Below, piece by piece: positions 54,494-63,900 of a stretch of 64,000 nucleotides of DNA; position 1 is the stretch's first letter; each line of letters opens with the position of its first letter. The notes beneath the pieces were generated by a model. The model was not told the DNA's origin, searched no databases, and saw only the letters and a program-made list of their open reading frames with translations. The translations under genes were made by a program, and so were the position numbers. The stretch covers positions 26,209-90,208 of IMG/VR virus record IMGVR_UViG_3300043823_000114; one strand, written 5' to 3'. This DNA comes from a virus.

Positions 54494-55990
54494 ATGGCAA
54501 ATAGTAATTTTATAGTTCAGAATGGTCTTCAAGTAGGCTCTCTGACAATCTTCGCTGGGAACGGCGACATCACAACAACAGGTAATATTGGTGTTACGGG
54601 CAGTGGATCGTTTGGCGGGCTAAACCCACAACAGATTTATAACGGAACGACTAATGTAACAGCTACATCATCACTGGTAAATGTGGCAATCAGTGGTAGT
54701 AACATCGCTAGTATTAATTCTACAGGGTTATCATTGACTCCGCAGTTGACAAGCACAGTAGTTACCGCAAATGCAGGTACACTAAATGTTGGTGGTAATA
54801 TTAACTACGGGCCAGACTATGGGCTGGCAGCAAGTTTTGTCAGTAATATCAACGGCTATAACTATATAGCTGTGCAAAACTTAAACAGCAGTGGTAACGC
54901 CAGCTCAAGTTTCACAGCATATAACAATACTGGCACAAGCTATATCGACGTTGGTGTTAATAGTTCTGGATTCAATGCGTCATCCAGTGGATTTGTTAAT
55001 AACTCACTGAACACACCCAGTGCCAGTTACGCTTATTCCTACGGGGGTGAGATGGTTGTTGGTACTTGGAACAACAACGGTATTCACTTTATTACCAACG
55101 CGGTGACTACTGCTGGTGACAGCATGTTTATTGCTGGTAATGGTAATGTCTATATCAGCGGTAACTTGACAGTTAGTGGCAATACAACACAAATTTACAC
55201 AACTACAACCTTCCTTACTGAATCGGCTAACTTAGTTCAAACAGCATATTTACAAGGTAATGCCGTTACTAATAGCGGAACTATCACACTACAAAATAAC
55301 TTAGTACCGGACGGTAGCGGAAATCGTAACTTAGGTAGCTCAGGTAATCCATATGGTAGCATTTATGGTACTATTGCAACAGCAAGCCAACCAAATATCA
55401 CAACATTGGCTGGTGTAACAAGTGTTGGTGCTAGTGGATCAACAACTTTAACTGGTACATTACAGACTGCAAGCCAAACGAACATTACAGCAGTTGGTAC
55501 ACTATCTGGCTTGACAGTGAGTGCGGCTATTGTGCCAAATGCCAATGCCAGTGTAAACTTAGGATCAACTAGTGCTTGGTGGAATAACATTTATGGTACA
55601 GCAACTCATGCATTATACGCTGACTTGGCAGAGAACTATCTAGCAGACAAAACTTATCCCCCTGGTACAGTTCTTATGTTTGGTGGCTCAGCAGAAGTCA
55701 CTATGGCAGACGCTGATACGACAAAGGTTGCAGGGGTAGTATCTACAAATCCAGCACATCTTATGAATGGCGCATTACAAGGTGCCAGTGTTACTCCTCT
55801 AGCATTGATGGGTCGTGTTCCCTGTATGATCGTTGGCCCAGTTGCAAAAGGCGATATTATGGTCAGCGCAGGTTGGGGATATGCCAAAGTCAACAATACC
55901 CCTGCAGTGGGTACAGTTATTGGTAAAGCACTAGAAGACTTCCCAAGTCAGGCTAAGGGTGTTATCGAAGTGGTTGTCGGTAGAGTCTAA
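54494..55990 (+). CDS. Fibre protein with C-terminal Peptidase_G2-type domain, 498 aa
   Basis: The N-terminus FIVQNGLQVGSLTIFAGNGD is a usual fibre start. Residues about 120-240 contain the YIDVGVNSSGF domain that also occurs in the 2,343-aa and 638-aa proteins. Residues about 355-498 are the same C-terminal domain as in the 344-aa minus-strand gene (SAWWNNIYGTATHALYADLA, VAGVVSTNPAHLMN, LMGRVPCMI, GVIEVVVGRV). A GGGGAA site precedes the ATG, and a terminator follows. No late octamer is evident, so read-through past the weakly placed terminator or a non-canonical promoter must supply the transcript. It is probably a host-recognition fibre. Confidence 0.72.
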   Translation: MANSNFIVQNGLQVGSLTIFAGNGDITTTGNIGVTGSGSFGGLNPQQIYNGTTNVTATSSLVNVAISGSNIASINSTGLSLTPQLTSTVVTANAGTLNVGGNINYGPDYGLAASFVSNINGYNYIAVQNLNSSGNASSSFTAYNNTGTSYIDVGVNSSGFNASSSGFVNNSLNTPSASYAYSYGGEMVVGTWNNNGIHFITNAVTTAGDSMFIAGNGNVYISGNLTVSGNTTQIYTTTTFLTESANLVQTAYLQGNAVTNSGTITLQNNLVPDGSGNRNLGSSGNPYGSIYGTIATASQPNITTLAGVTSVGASGSTTLTGTLQTASQTNITAVGTLSGLTVSAAIVPNANASVNLGSTSAWWNNIYGTATHALYADLAENYLADKTYPPGTVLMFGGSAEVTMADADTTKVAGVVSTNPAHLMNGALQGASVTPLALMGRVPCMIVGPVAKGDIMVSAGWGYAKVNNTPAVGTVIGKALEDFPSQAKGVIEVVVGRV

Positions 55991-56007
55991 CTAACTAAAA
56001 CTCAATA

Positions 56008-56035
56008 TAAAGGGGCATTTAGCCCCTTTATTTTT
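56008..56035 (+). terminator. Factor-independent terminator
   Basis: TAAAGGGGC-ATTTA-GCCCCTTTA stem followed by TTTTT, 18 nt after the stop of the 498-aa gene and directly abutting the next late octamer. Confidence 0.9.
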
Positions 56036-56043
56036 GATAAATA
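56036..56043 (+). promoter_or_regulatory. Late promoter octamer GATAAATA
   Basis: GATAAATA follows the terminator U-tract without a gap and lies 22 nt before the ATG at 56066. Confidence 0.6.
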
Positions 56044-56065
56044 CAACATTGACGGACAAAGCTAA

Positions 56066-57982
56066 ATGGCATTAACAAGAATCAGCCCAGACATGTTGAA
56101 CACTACTACGGAGTTTTTCTCGGCTCCGATGGTAGTACTGCATCAAGGTGCAACTCAAGCAAACGTTGATGTTGGATTCTTATTCAACCGCGCTCAAGGG
56201 TTAGTGCCCAACGTAGCTTTATACTGGAGTGAAAGCACTCAGAGTATCGTTACAGCTTTCACAAATAATACTGGGATAACCAATAGTAACATTTCAGTTA
56301 CTGGCTATGCTAACTTGACTGTTGGCAATGTGCTATTAGTTAATGCTCAAATTTACGCAAATGGCGTACCAGGATTAGCTGGGCAGTTCTTACAATCTAC
56401 AAGTACTGGAATGACATGGAGCAACGGTACCCCTTTCACGGGTGGGTATGTTTCAAACGCAGTCACTGTGGGTTCGACATTATTGGCAAATAGCGGAGTT
56501 GCAAGTACAAGCACGAGTACTGGTGCATTGCAAGTTATTGGTGGTGCAGGTATATCTGGTAATCTTTATATTGGTGGTAATCTATCTGTTGCTGGTAACA
56601 TTAATAATGTAAATTACGAGACAATTTTATACACAGAAGTAGCCAATGTATTAACAGCAAATACACTAACAGTCAGTGGTAATGTCACTGGCGGTAATGT
56701 TATCGGCACAGTTTATAGCCCCACAGTAAACATCAATAGCACCTTAGGTGGTTATAATGTATTGAATATCACTGGGGCGGCACTACCTGCATACGGGTCT
56801 CAGACGTGGTCGTTCTTCACTCAGAATATAAGACTTACTGGTGGTGCAGGTAGTTGGATTCTATTCCCAGATAGTTCAACACAGACAACAGCATATCCTG
56901 GAACACTACTCTCTGGAACATCAACGCTGGCAATATCGACGCTAAATGCAGCCACAATTGGTAATACAAATGCCGCACTAACAGGGTCAAGCGCAGTTAT
57001 AACAGGCACAGCTAACTCAACGGGTACATCAAGTGGTGCTTTACAGGTTGTTGGTGGAGTTGGTGTTGGTGGTAACGTTTATGTTGGTGGCAATGTAGTT
57101 GTTACGGGTAACGTTATCAGCGGAGCGGGTAACATTACAGTCCAATCTTTCACTGGTAATAGCGGCCAGTTCTATGGCAATGCCGCTGGCTTCAGTGCAC
57201 TATATGCAGGTATTCCAAGTGGTTATGCCGCAACCCCTGACACAATTATTCAAAGTGCTGGTAACTTTAACAGTTATGTACAGAATAACAGCCAAAACAT
57301 TAATGCAGGCAGTCAAGCAACAACTGACTGGGTAGCAACAGCAAGCAACGGATCTGATACAATTTATTATATTGACTTGGGCATTGCTGGAGGTGGTTAT
57401 TCTAACGCAAGCCCATACAACAGTCTTGGTACAAGTTTGTGGCCAAACGATGCATATCTATATGCACAAGGTAACGTTGCTGGTGCTCCCGGTGGTAACT
57501 TAGTTGTTGGTACAAGTATTCCTGGCACAGTTACCCGCATTTTAGCAGGTGGTGTAAATTCATCAAATGTAGTTGCTATATTCTCTAACACTGGGTTGAC
57601 GGTTAGTGGCAATGTTATATCAAGTAACGTTTATACAAATGGTTTGTTCTGGGCCGGCAATGGCAATGTGATACAAACTGGTGGCGGTAGTGGAGGTAGC
57701 ATCACTTACACTGCAAACACTGCACCTCCAGCCACTGGAAACACAGTTGGTTCACAGTGGTACAATACATCAACTGACACGCTATATGAATACGAATATG
57801 ATGGTACAACATACCATTGGGTAGATATATCGAGCCCAACATTAGCAACAAACGTAAACCTAATCAGTGGTAACTTAACTGTGACTGGAAACTTATTTGT
57901 TCAGAGTAATACAGCATCTGGAACTGTTACAAGAGTAGAATATAATATACCGCATCCATTCTTATTGATGGGTGCGACATAA
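56066..57982 (+). CDS. Fibre protein, 638 aa
   Basis: The N-terminus MALTRISPDMLNTTTEFFSA and VVLHQGATQANVDVGFLFNR, VALYWSESTQSIVTAF match the attachment-type start seen in the 2,343-aa fibre. Repeat blocks of the STSTGALQVIGGAGISGNLY type lie at about residues 150-175 and 320-345. A domain near 370-510 (NAAGFSALYAGIPSGYAATP, YYIDLGIAGGGY, GNLVVGTSIPG) is shared with the 2,343-aa and 498-aa proteins. The C-terminal 80 residues include a NTVGSQWYNTSTDTLYEYEY element resembling those in the partial gene at the left edge. A probable host-binding fibre, and the first gene of a late unit with the next two genes. Confidence 0.7.
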   Translation: MALTRISPDMLNTTTEFFSAPMVVLHQGATQANVDVGFLFNRAQGLVPNVALYWSESTQSIVTAFTNNTGITNSNISVTGYANLTVGNVLLVNAQIYANGVPGLAGQFLQSTSTGMTWSNGTPFTGGYVSNAVTVGSTLLANSGVASTSTSTGALQVIGGAGISGNLYIGGNLSVAGNINNVNYETILYTEVANVLTANTLTVSGNVTGGNVIGTVYSPTVNINSTLGGYNVLNITGAALPAYGSQTWSFFTQNIRLTGGAGSWILFPDSSTQTTAYPGTLLSGTSTLAISTLNAATIGNTNAALTGSSAVITGTANSTGTSSGALQVVGGVGVGGNVYVGGNVVVTGNVISGAGNITVQSFTGNSGQFYGNAAGFSALYAGIPSGYAATPDTIIQSAGNFNSYVQNNSQNINAGSQATTDWVATASNGSDTIYYIDLGIAGGGYSNASPYNSLGTSLWPNDAYLYAQGNVAGAPGGNLVVGTSIPGTVTRILAGGVNSSNVVAIFSNTGLTVSGNVISSNVYTNGLFWAGNGNVIQTGGGSGGSITYTANTAPPATGNTVGSQWYNTSTDTLYEYEYDGTTYHWVDISSPTLATNVNLISGNLTVTGNLFVQSNTASGTVTRVEYNIPHPFLLMGAT

Positions 57983-57991
57983 GGAAATAGA

Positions 57992-58321
57992 ATGACAATA
58001 GCATATCGAGTATTGGGGCAAGCAAATCCCACAGCAAACACAATGACAACGCTGTACACTGTGCCGGCGGCTACAAGCACCATTGTCAGTACTATCGCAG
58101 TGTGTAATCAAAATGCTAATGCAACTGCATTTAGCATTGCAGTTAGACCACAGGGCGGGGCAACTTTCGCAAACAGTTATGTTAACTTCAACACTCCGAT
58201 TCCAGGTAACGACACGATTACTTTAACTATTGGTATGACGCTAGGCAACACTGATATTATAAGTGCTAACTGTTATAGTAGCAATGTCAGTATTAATGTA
58301 TTTGGAAGTGAGATAAGCTAA
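57992..58321 (+). CDS. Small beta-sandwich-type virion protein, 109 aa
   Basis: Beta-rich small protein (TLYTVPAATSTIVSTIAVCN, FSIAVRPQGG, GNDTITLTIGMTLGNTDIIS, SNVSINVFGSEIS). Similar in size and strand order to the 103-aa protein at 43,015. The pattern of a cytosolic-type I-x-V-C/L-N strand followed by A-x-A/P is shared. It follows AAGGAAATAG and its stop overlaps the start of the giant LamG-like protein (TAATG), so the two are coupled. It may cap or connect the fibre. Confidence 0.6.
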   Translation: MTIAYRVLGQANPTANTMTTLYTVPAATSTIVSTIAVCNQNANATAFSIAVRPQGGATFANSYVNFNTPIPGNDTITLTIGMTLGNTDIISANCYSSNVSINVFGSEIS

Positions 58322-61300
58322 TGGCTATTAGAGCGGCAAGTACTAGAAGATCACAAGCGGCCAGCGCACAAAGCGGCGAAACAGTTGCCATCTACAATGG
58401 CACGGGAGTTACTGTTGCTGGAGCAGTAGTATCTAGTAGCACACAAATCAGTCTTGGCACTACTGTAGTAGGGCAAACTTCTGCACAGTCAACTACTACT
58501 GCCAGTGGTGGCTCATCTGGCCCTATTATCGGAAACGTACAATATCTCAGCGCCAACAACACACCAATCTCGGGCGATGTTGCTGTAAGTACACTAGGCG
58601 GAAATGTTTTAATCAATGGCAGTAACTTTGTTGCCAACAGCAGTGTTTATGTGAATAATGCCTTGGTATCAAACACTTTTGTTAGTAGCACACAGATTAT
58701 TGCCACTGTGCCGGCTAATACCGGAAATGTCTCACTGTTTATTTTTAGTCCAACAAATGTAGGCACAGTGGGTCCAAATATTCGTTATGACGTTGTGCCA
58801 GTTTGGACAACTTCGGCAATAAGTTTAATCAATGGTGTTTCGGCCAATATTACATTGTCGGTTACCAGCGATAGTACGCTGACTTATACATTGTACAGTG
58901 GAAGTTTGCCTACTGGCATGAGTTTGTCAAGTACTGGCTATATATCAGGTACTGCTACAGGTTATAATGTTACTTCAGCAACCACAGCCGTATTAGTTGC
59001 CACAAACCAAGCCGGACAAGCCACACAACAAACTATCAATTTTACTATACTAATAGGTGACACATATTGGTCTTATGATTCTACTTTAATAGGTGCCGGT
59101 ACTAACTTTGGTGCTAATACATTTATTACAGATAATAGCACAAGCAACAATCATTTGACAGTTGTGGGCGCAACAAAAGCGCAAAACTTTAATCCTTATC
59201 AGTTAGGCTATTACAGCGTGGGGTTTGGTGGGTCAGATTATCTTACTATGTCTGCATCTCCCCCACTAATGGGCACGGGATTCGCCGGCAATCAAATCAC
59301 AATAGAGGGTTGGATATACCCTACGGTTTACACCAGTAGCAATAGTTACGGTATGGGCATAATTGGTAATTATGCCGGGGTTGCCGCAAATGGTCGTTGG
59401 GCGATAGTTCTTGTTGGATCTGCGACAAGTTCGGGTACTTTGCAAATCACTTATACTACGGGCACAGGTTCTCAGAATAATGTACTCAGTACAAAATCAT
59501 TTAATTATCTAAATTCTTGGAATCATATCGCAGTCACAATTAACGCTACTACTTCGGCATCAACGACAATCAACTTTTTTGTTAATGGGGTCTTAACTGA
59601 TAATTTTACTGGACAAAACTTATCCACACAAACTAGTTATTATAGTGCTCCTATTATAGGGGGAAATCTATCCAGTTACATCAATAACTACATTGGGTAT
59701 ATGTCAAATTTCCGTATTAGTTCAGGGTTGACCTACACCAGTAATTTTTCTGTGCCCACAACACCACTATTGACAAATAGTAGCACAGCCTTTTTAGGTC
59801 TACAGAGTAATAGATTTATAGACATCAGTCCCGCAAATACTGGATTAACCATAAGCGGTGTTCCAACAGTTCAATCAACAAATCCGTTTGCTACTGCATA
59901 TCAAGCTGGCGCACCATATTATTCAACGTATTTCAATGGAAGTTCAGATTATCTTAGTATTGCTGGATCATCTAGCTTTGCATTCGGTACTGGGGATTTT
60001 ACTGTAGAGTGCTGGATAAATCTTACAGTTTCTTCTGCAACTGACCAAGCGGCTTTTAGTACAGCCGGTGCAAGCACAGTGCAGAATAACGGAGTCAGCT
60101 TGGGGTTATACAACAATATTCCCCGTGCTTTTATTGGCAATGGTACTGGTACAGGAGATATTACACTTAATGGAACAGTTTCGTTATTAAATGCCGGGTG
60201 GACTCACATTGCTTGTGTTCGTCATGGCGGAACGTTTACGTACTATGTAAATGGAATTTCAGTAGCTTCAGCGACTGATTCGCATAACTTAACAGCCACG
60301 AACACAGTTTTAATTGGTTCAGTATACACTGATTTGTCACGTTATTTTGGTGGCGAAATCAGCAATTTGCGAGTTGTTGCAGGCACAGCATTATACACTG
60401 CCAACTTCACTCCATCAACAGCACTATTAACAGCAGTAGCAAATACAGTACTATTGACTTGCCAAAATTCAACATTCGTTGACAATAGCACAAACGCATT
60501 TTCAATAACACCTGCAACTACAACCGTTAAACCTGTAGCAGTAAGTCCATTTACACCAAGCAGTTATACATCAAATCAGATTACAAACTTTGGCAGTGGA
60601 TTACTAAATGGTAGTACAGATTATTTGACTAGTAGCTACCCAATAAACTGGTCAACATATGGTTCATATACGCTTGAATTTTGGGTGTATCATACAGCAG
60701 TATCTGCCACTAATCAAACTTATGCGAGTACGGGTAGTACAGGGTATACGAATTTTTATTCATATGGGTCCGGGGCAACAAACCCAAATTCTATTGCAGT
60801 GGGTATTCAGGGAACAAATGAAATAAGAACTGCCAACAATGTAATTACAGCAAACCAATGGTATCATATAGCATTTACTTACAATGGCACAACAACTGTA
60901 ATATATTTGAACGGAGTGCAGGTTGCATCCGCTACCACAGCAGTATATCCCAATAACTCTGGAAACTTAGTTATTGGTACAGGTTTATCATCGCAACCAG
61001 TTGCTGGCTACATGTCAGATTTTCGTTTGACAAAAAGTGTAGTATATACAAGTAACTTTGTACCACCAATCAACAGTTATAACACAGCATTAGCAAACAC
61101 ACAATTACTGACCTTGCAAAGCAACGGTCCTGCAAACAATAATGGTATAATTGATCAAAGTAATTTTACATCAAACAATGTTATTACCAGAACAGGTACT
61201 CCTACATCTGCATCGTTCTCGCCATATGGGGACAATTGGAGTGTCTTGCAAAGTTACGGTCCTAACGGATATTATAAATTAACAACAAATGCCAACTATG

Positions 61301-63879
61301 ACATAACCGGCGCAAACTTTACTGTTGAATGTTGGGTTAACTTCAAGTCTTGGAGTACGGTGGCTACTTCCCCCCAAGGGATAGTTGGTAATTATGGCGG
61401 CAGTACTGGGTGGATTTTTGGATTTACCAATGCCATTAACAGTCCTCTTCAACAACCGCTAAGTTTTTTAGCATACGGTACCACATCTACAGCAGTGTAT
61501 AGTACCGGCATCGCTACAGGCACAAACATTTCTTTGGGACAATGGAATCATCTTGCGGTTATGCAAAGCAGCGGAACCATTTACTTCTTCCTTAACGGGG
61601 TCATGACCTATTCTACTACTGCTCCTGTGGCTGTTGGTGCTGGTAGTTCTTTATACACAACTTATGCATCAAACTCAACAGCAAACCATAGTATATACAT
61701 TAGTAATCTGAGAATCGTAAAAGGAGTGGCGGTATATTCTACAAGTGGATTTACTCCGCCCACTGCCCCTCTTACTGCAATTCCAGGAACAACATTGTTA
61801 ATTTGTCAAAGTAATAGACATATCGACAATAGCCCAATCAACGGAACAATTGCAGTTCAAAATGGATCTGGTGGGGTTCAACCGCTCATCACAAACTTTT
61901 CACCGTTTAGCAATTACACCTTGCCTAAATACTATTCAACAGCGTTTAACGGTACAACTGATTATTTGAGCATAGCAAACAATTCTGCATTAAATTTTGG
62001 AACCAACGCATACACTATTGAGTGCTGGTTTTATCTAACAAGTTTACCGGCCACGAGCGCACAATATAACTTTTACGCACAGGGTCTACATCAAAGTGGA
62101 ACAGCATTCCATGAATTTTGTGTGTTTAATAACGCTGGCGTTTATCAAATTAATGGAAATTTGTACAATGGTAGTTCTTATGTGTATCAAGCCGCAGTTA
62201 CTGCCACAGGTTTAACAACATACACTTGGTATCATGCGGCCATGATCTACAACGGCACTAGTGCCACAATGTCTTTTAACGGTACACTAGGTACACCAGC
62301 AACAGGTACGGGCACTACTCCTACGACCACAGTGTGGATCGGCTATGGTAATGGTACTGGACTTACCTCGCCCCCGCGTTATTTCCCTGGATATATTTCT
62401 AACTTGAGAATACTTAACGGAACAGCACTGTATACTACCAACTTCACACCACCAACTGCGCCATTGACAGCAATACCAAATACAGTATTGTTAACCTGCC
62501 AAAACTCAACATTTGTTGATAACTCAGTTAATAATTTTACTGTAACGTCAGCCACTGCTACAGTAAAACCCTGGATGGTGAGCCCGTTTACTCCCGCTGT
62601 AAATACTATCGCCAGCTATACTCCTGCACAGTTTGGCTCTAGTGTGTATTTTAACGGTAGCACAGATTACTTGACATTGTCGGCTCCGCCTGCAACAGCA
62701 CTTGGGTCTGGCAATTGGACCATTGATGGTTGGTTTTACAGTCAAAATTGGAACATCACTAGCGGCGCAATACTTTTTGATTTTAGACCTTCGGGTACAA
62801 ATGGATATTATCCTGAGCTGGGATTTACGACATCCGGTGGTCCCGTTGTGTATGTCAATGGAGCTAACCTTATTACAGGGTCAACCAATCTGTATATAAA
62901 TGAATGGTATCATTTTGCCATAGTAAAACTCAATAATGTAACTACTTTATATATCAATGGTGTTTCAAATGGCTCTGCTAGCGATACAAATACTTACGCT
63001 GTCGGGGCAAATGCTCCTGTTATAGGCGGCAGTGGGTTTGGTCGTGGTGGTCAATACTTTACAGGTTATATTGCAGATTTTAGAGTTATTAATGGTGTTG
63101 GGCTATACCAAACATCCTTCTATCCAGGGTCTGCACCCGCACTGCCAAACTTAACAGGCAATGTAACATTGAATGGCAATCTCTTGGCATTGAACAGTAA
63201 CTTAACTGCAAATTCTACAGTAACATCATCATTGATGTTAAACGGCACTGCTGGCGGTATATTTGATTCTACTAGAATCACTGAATTTGTTACTGTTGGC
63301 AATCCCGTAATAACCAGCAATCTAGTGCCATATACCCCTGCCGCAGGATTGAGTAGTGTGTATTTCACTGGTGCAAGTTATTTAACCGCAAACACAACAT
63401 CCGTTTCTACGTTTGCAAACGTAAACTTCACCGTTGAGACTTGGTGGAAAAGTAGCGGTACGCAATCGCAATACGCACCCCTAGTCAGTAACTACTTTAC
63501 ATCAAGTCCAGTAACTGGATCTTGGGCATTTAAGATTTCGGGGTCAACTGCTAATTACTTAGAGTTTACTTATTATAATGGAAGTAGCTTAGTAAACATT
63601 GATGGCACAAGTAATGTCAATGATGGTAACTGGCATCATATTGCGGCTGTTAGAAATAACAATTATATTTTACTATTTGTTGACGGCACTCAACAACAAA
63701 ATACGGCTATCTCTAATACTCAGACAATTGGGGTCACAACAGGAAATCTTCTAATAGGTTACGAACCACGTGATAATGTTTATATCAATGGCTACATCAC
63801 TGATCTTAGAATTACCAATGGCTACGCAAGATATGTTGCTAACTTTACACCATCTATCTATCAATTCCCAACAAAATAA
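58321..63879 (+). CDS. Giant adhesin-like fibre with seven LamG/ConA-like domains, 1,852 aa
   Basis: After an N-terminal 90 residues comes an IPT/TIG-like domain (GGNVLINGSNFVANSSVYVN, STQIIATVPANTGN; about residues 85-165) and a putative Ig-like domain (LTYTLYSGSLPTGMSLSSTG; about 165-245). Seven domains of the concanavalin-like/LamG jelly-roll type follow, starting near residues 297, 533, 758, 973, 1,201, 1,436 and 1,675. Each has an FNG-x-x-DYLT/S start, an E-x-W core such as FTVECWINL, and a W-x-H-x-A-x/V strand followed by F/Y-x-NG. Linkers such as LLTCQNSTFVDNSTNAF recur between domains. LamG-type domains usually bind carbohydrate, so this is likely a host-surface adhesin on the virion. 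Confidence 0.8.
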   Translation: MAIRAASTRRSQAASAQSGETVAIYNGTGVTVAGAVVSSSTQISLGTTVVGQTSAQSTTTASGGSSGPIIGNVQYLSANNTPISGDVAVSTLGGNVLINGSNFVANSSVYVNNALVSNTFVSSTQIIATVPANTGNVSLFIFSPTNVGTVGPNIRYDVVPVWTTSAISLINGVSANITLSVTSDSTLTYTLYSGSLPTGMSLSSTGYISGTATGYNVTSATTAVLVATNQAGQATQQTINFTILIGDTYWSYDSTLIGAGTNFGANTFITDNSTSNNHLTVVGATKAQNFNPYQLGYYSVGFGGSDYLTMSASPPLMGTGFAGNQITIEGWIYPTVYTSSNSYGMGIIGNYAGVAANGRWAIVLVGSATSSGTLQITYTTGTGSQNNVLSTKSFNYLNSWNHIAVTINATTSASTTINFFVNGVLTDNFTGQNLSTQTSYYSAPIIGGNLSSYINNYIGYMSNFRISSGLTYTSNFSVPTTPLLTNSSTAFLGLQSNRFIDISPANTGLTISGVPTVQSTNPFATAYQAGAPYYSTYFNGSSDYLSIAGSSSFAFGTGDFTVECWINLTVSSATDQAAFSTAGASTVQNNGVSLGLYNNIPRAFIGNGTGTGDITLNGTVSLLNAGWTHIACVRHGGTFTYYVNGISVASATDSHNLTATNTVLIGSVYTDLSRYFGGEISNLRVVAGTALYTANFTPSTALLTAVANTVLLTCQNSTFVDNSTNAFSITPATTTVKPVAVSPFTPSSYTSNQITNFGSGLLNGSTDYLTSSYPINWSTYGSYTLEFWVYHTAVSATNQTYASTGSTGYTNFYSYGSGATNPNSIAVGIQGTNEIRTANNVITANQWYHIAFTYNGTTTVIYLNGVQVASATTAVYPNNSGNLVIGTGLSSQPVAGYMSDFRLTKSVVYTSNFVPPINSYNTALANTQLLTLQSNGPANNNGIIDQSNFTSNNVITRTGTPTSASFSPYGDNWSVLQSYGPNGYYKLTTNANYDITGANFTVECWVNFKSWSTVATSPQGIVGNYGGSTGWIFGFTNAINSPLQQPLSFLAYGTTSTAVYSTGIATGTNISLGQWNHLAVMQSSGTIYFFLNGVMTYSTTAPVAVGAGSSLYTTYASNSTANHSIYISNLRIVKGVAVYSTSGFTPPTAPLTAIPGTTLLICQSNRHIDNSPINGTIAVQNGSGGVQPLITNFSPFSNYTLPKYYSTAFNGTTDYLSIANNSALNFGTNAYTIECWFYLTSLPATSAQYNFYAQGLHQSGTAFHEFCVFNNAGVYQINGNLYNGSSYVYQAAVTATGLTTYTWYHAAMIYNGTSATMSFNGTLGTPATGTGTTPTTTVWIGYGNGTGLTSPPRYFPGYISNLRILNGTALYTTNFTPPTAPLTAIPNTVLLTCQNSTFVDNSVNNFTVTSATATVKPWMVSPFTPAVNTIASYTPAQFGSSVYFNGSTDYLTLSAPPATALGSGNWTIDGWFYSQNWNITSGAILFDFRPSGTNGYYPELGFTTSGGPVVYVNGANLITGSTNLYINEWYHFAIVKLNNVTTLYINGVSNGSASDTNTYAVGANAPVIGGSGFGRGGQYFTGYIADFRVINGVGLYQTSFYPGSAPALPNLTGNVTLNGNLLALNSNLTANSTVTSSLMLNGTAGGIFDSTRITEFVTVGNPVITSNLVPYTPAAGLSSVYFTGASYLTANTTSVSTFANVNFTVETWWKSSGTQSQYAPLVSNYFTSSPVTGSWAFKISGSTANYLEFTYYNGSSLVNIDGTSNVNDGNWHHIAAVRNNNYILLFVDGTQQQNTAISNTQTIGVTTGNLLIGYEPRDNVYINGYITDLRITNGYARYVANFTPSIYQFPTK

Positions 63880-63882
63880 ATA
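63875..63882 (+). promoter_or_regulatory. Late promoter octamer AATAAATA
   Basis: AATAAATA overlaps the stop codon of the 1,852-aa gene and lies 18 nt before the ATG at 63901. Confidence 0.6.
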
Positions 63883-63900
63883 CACTAAAGAGAATATAAA

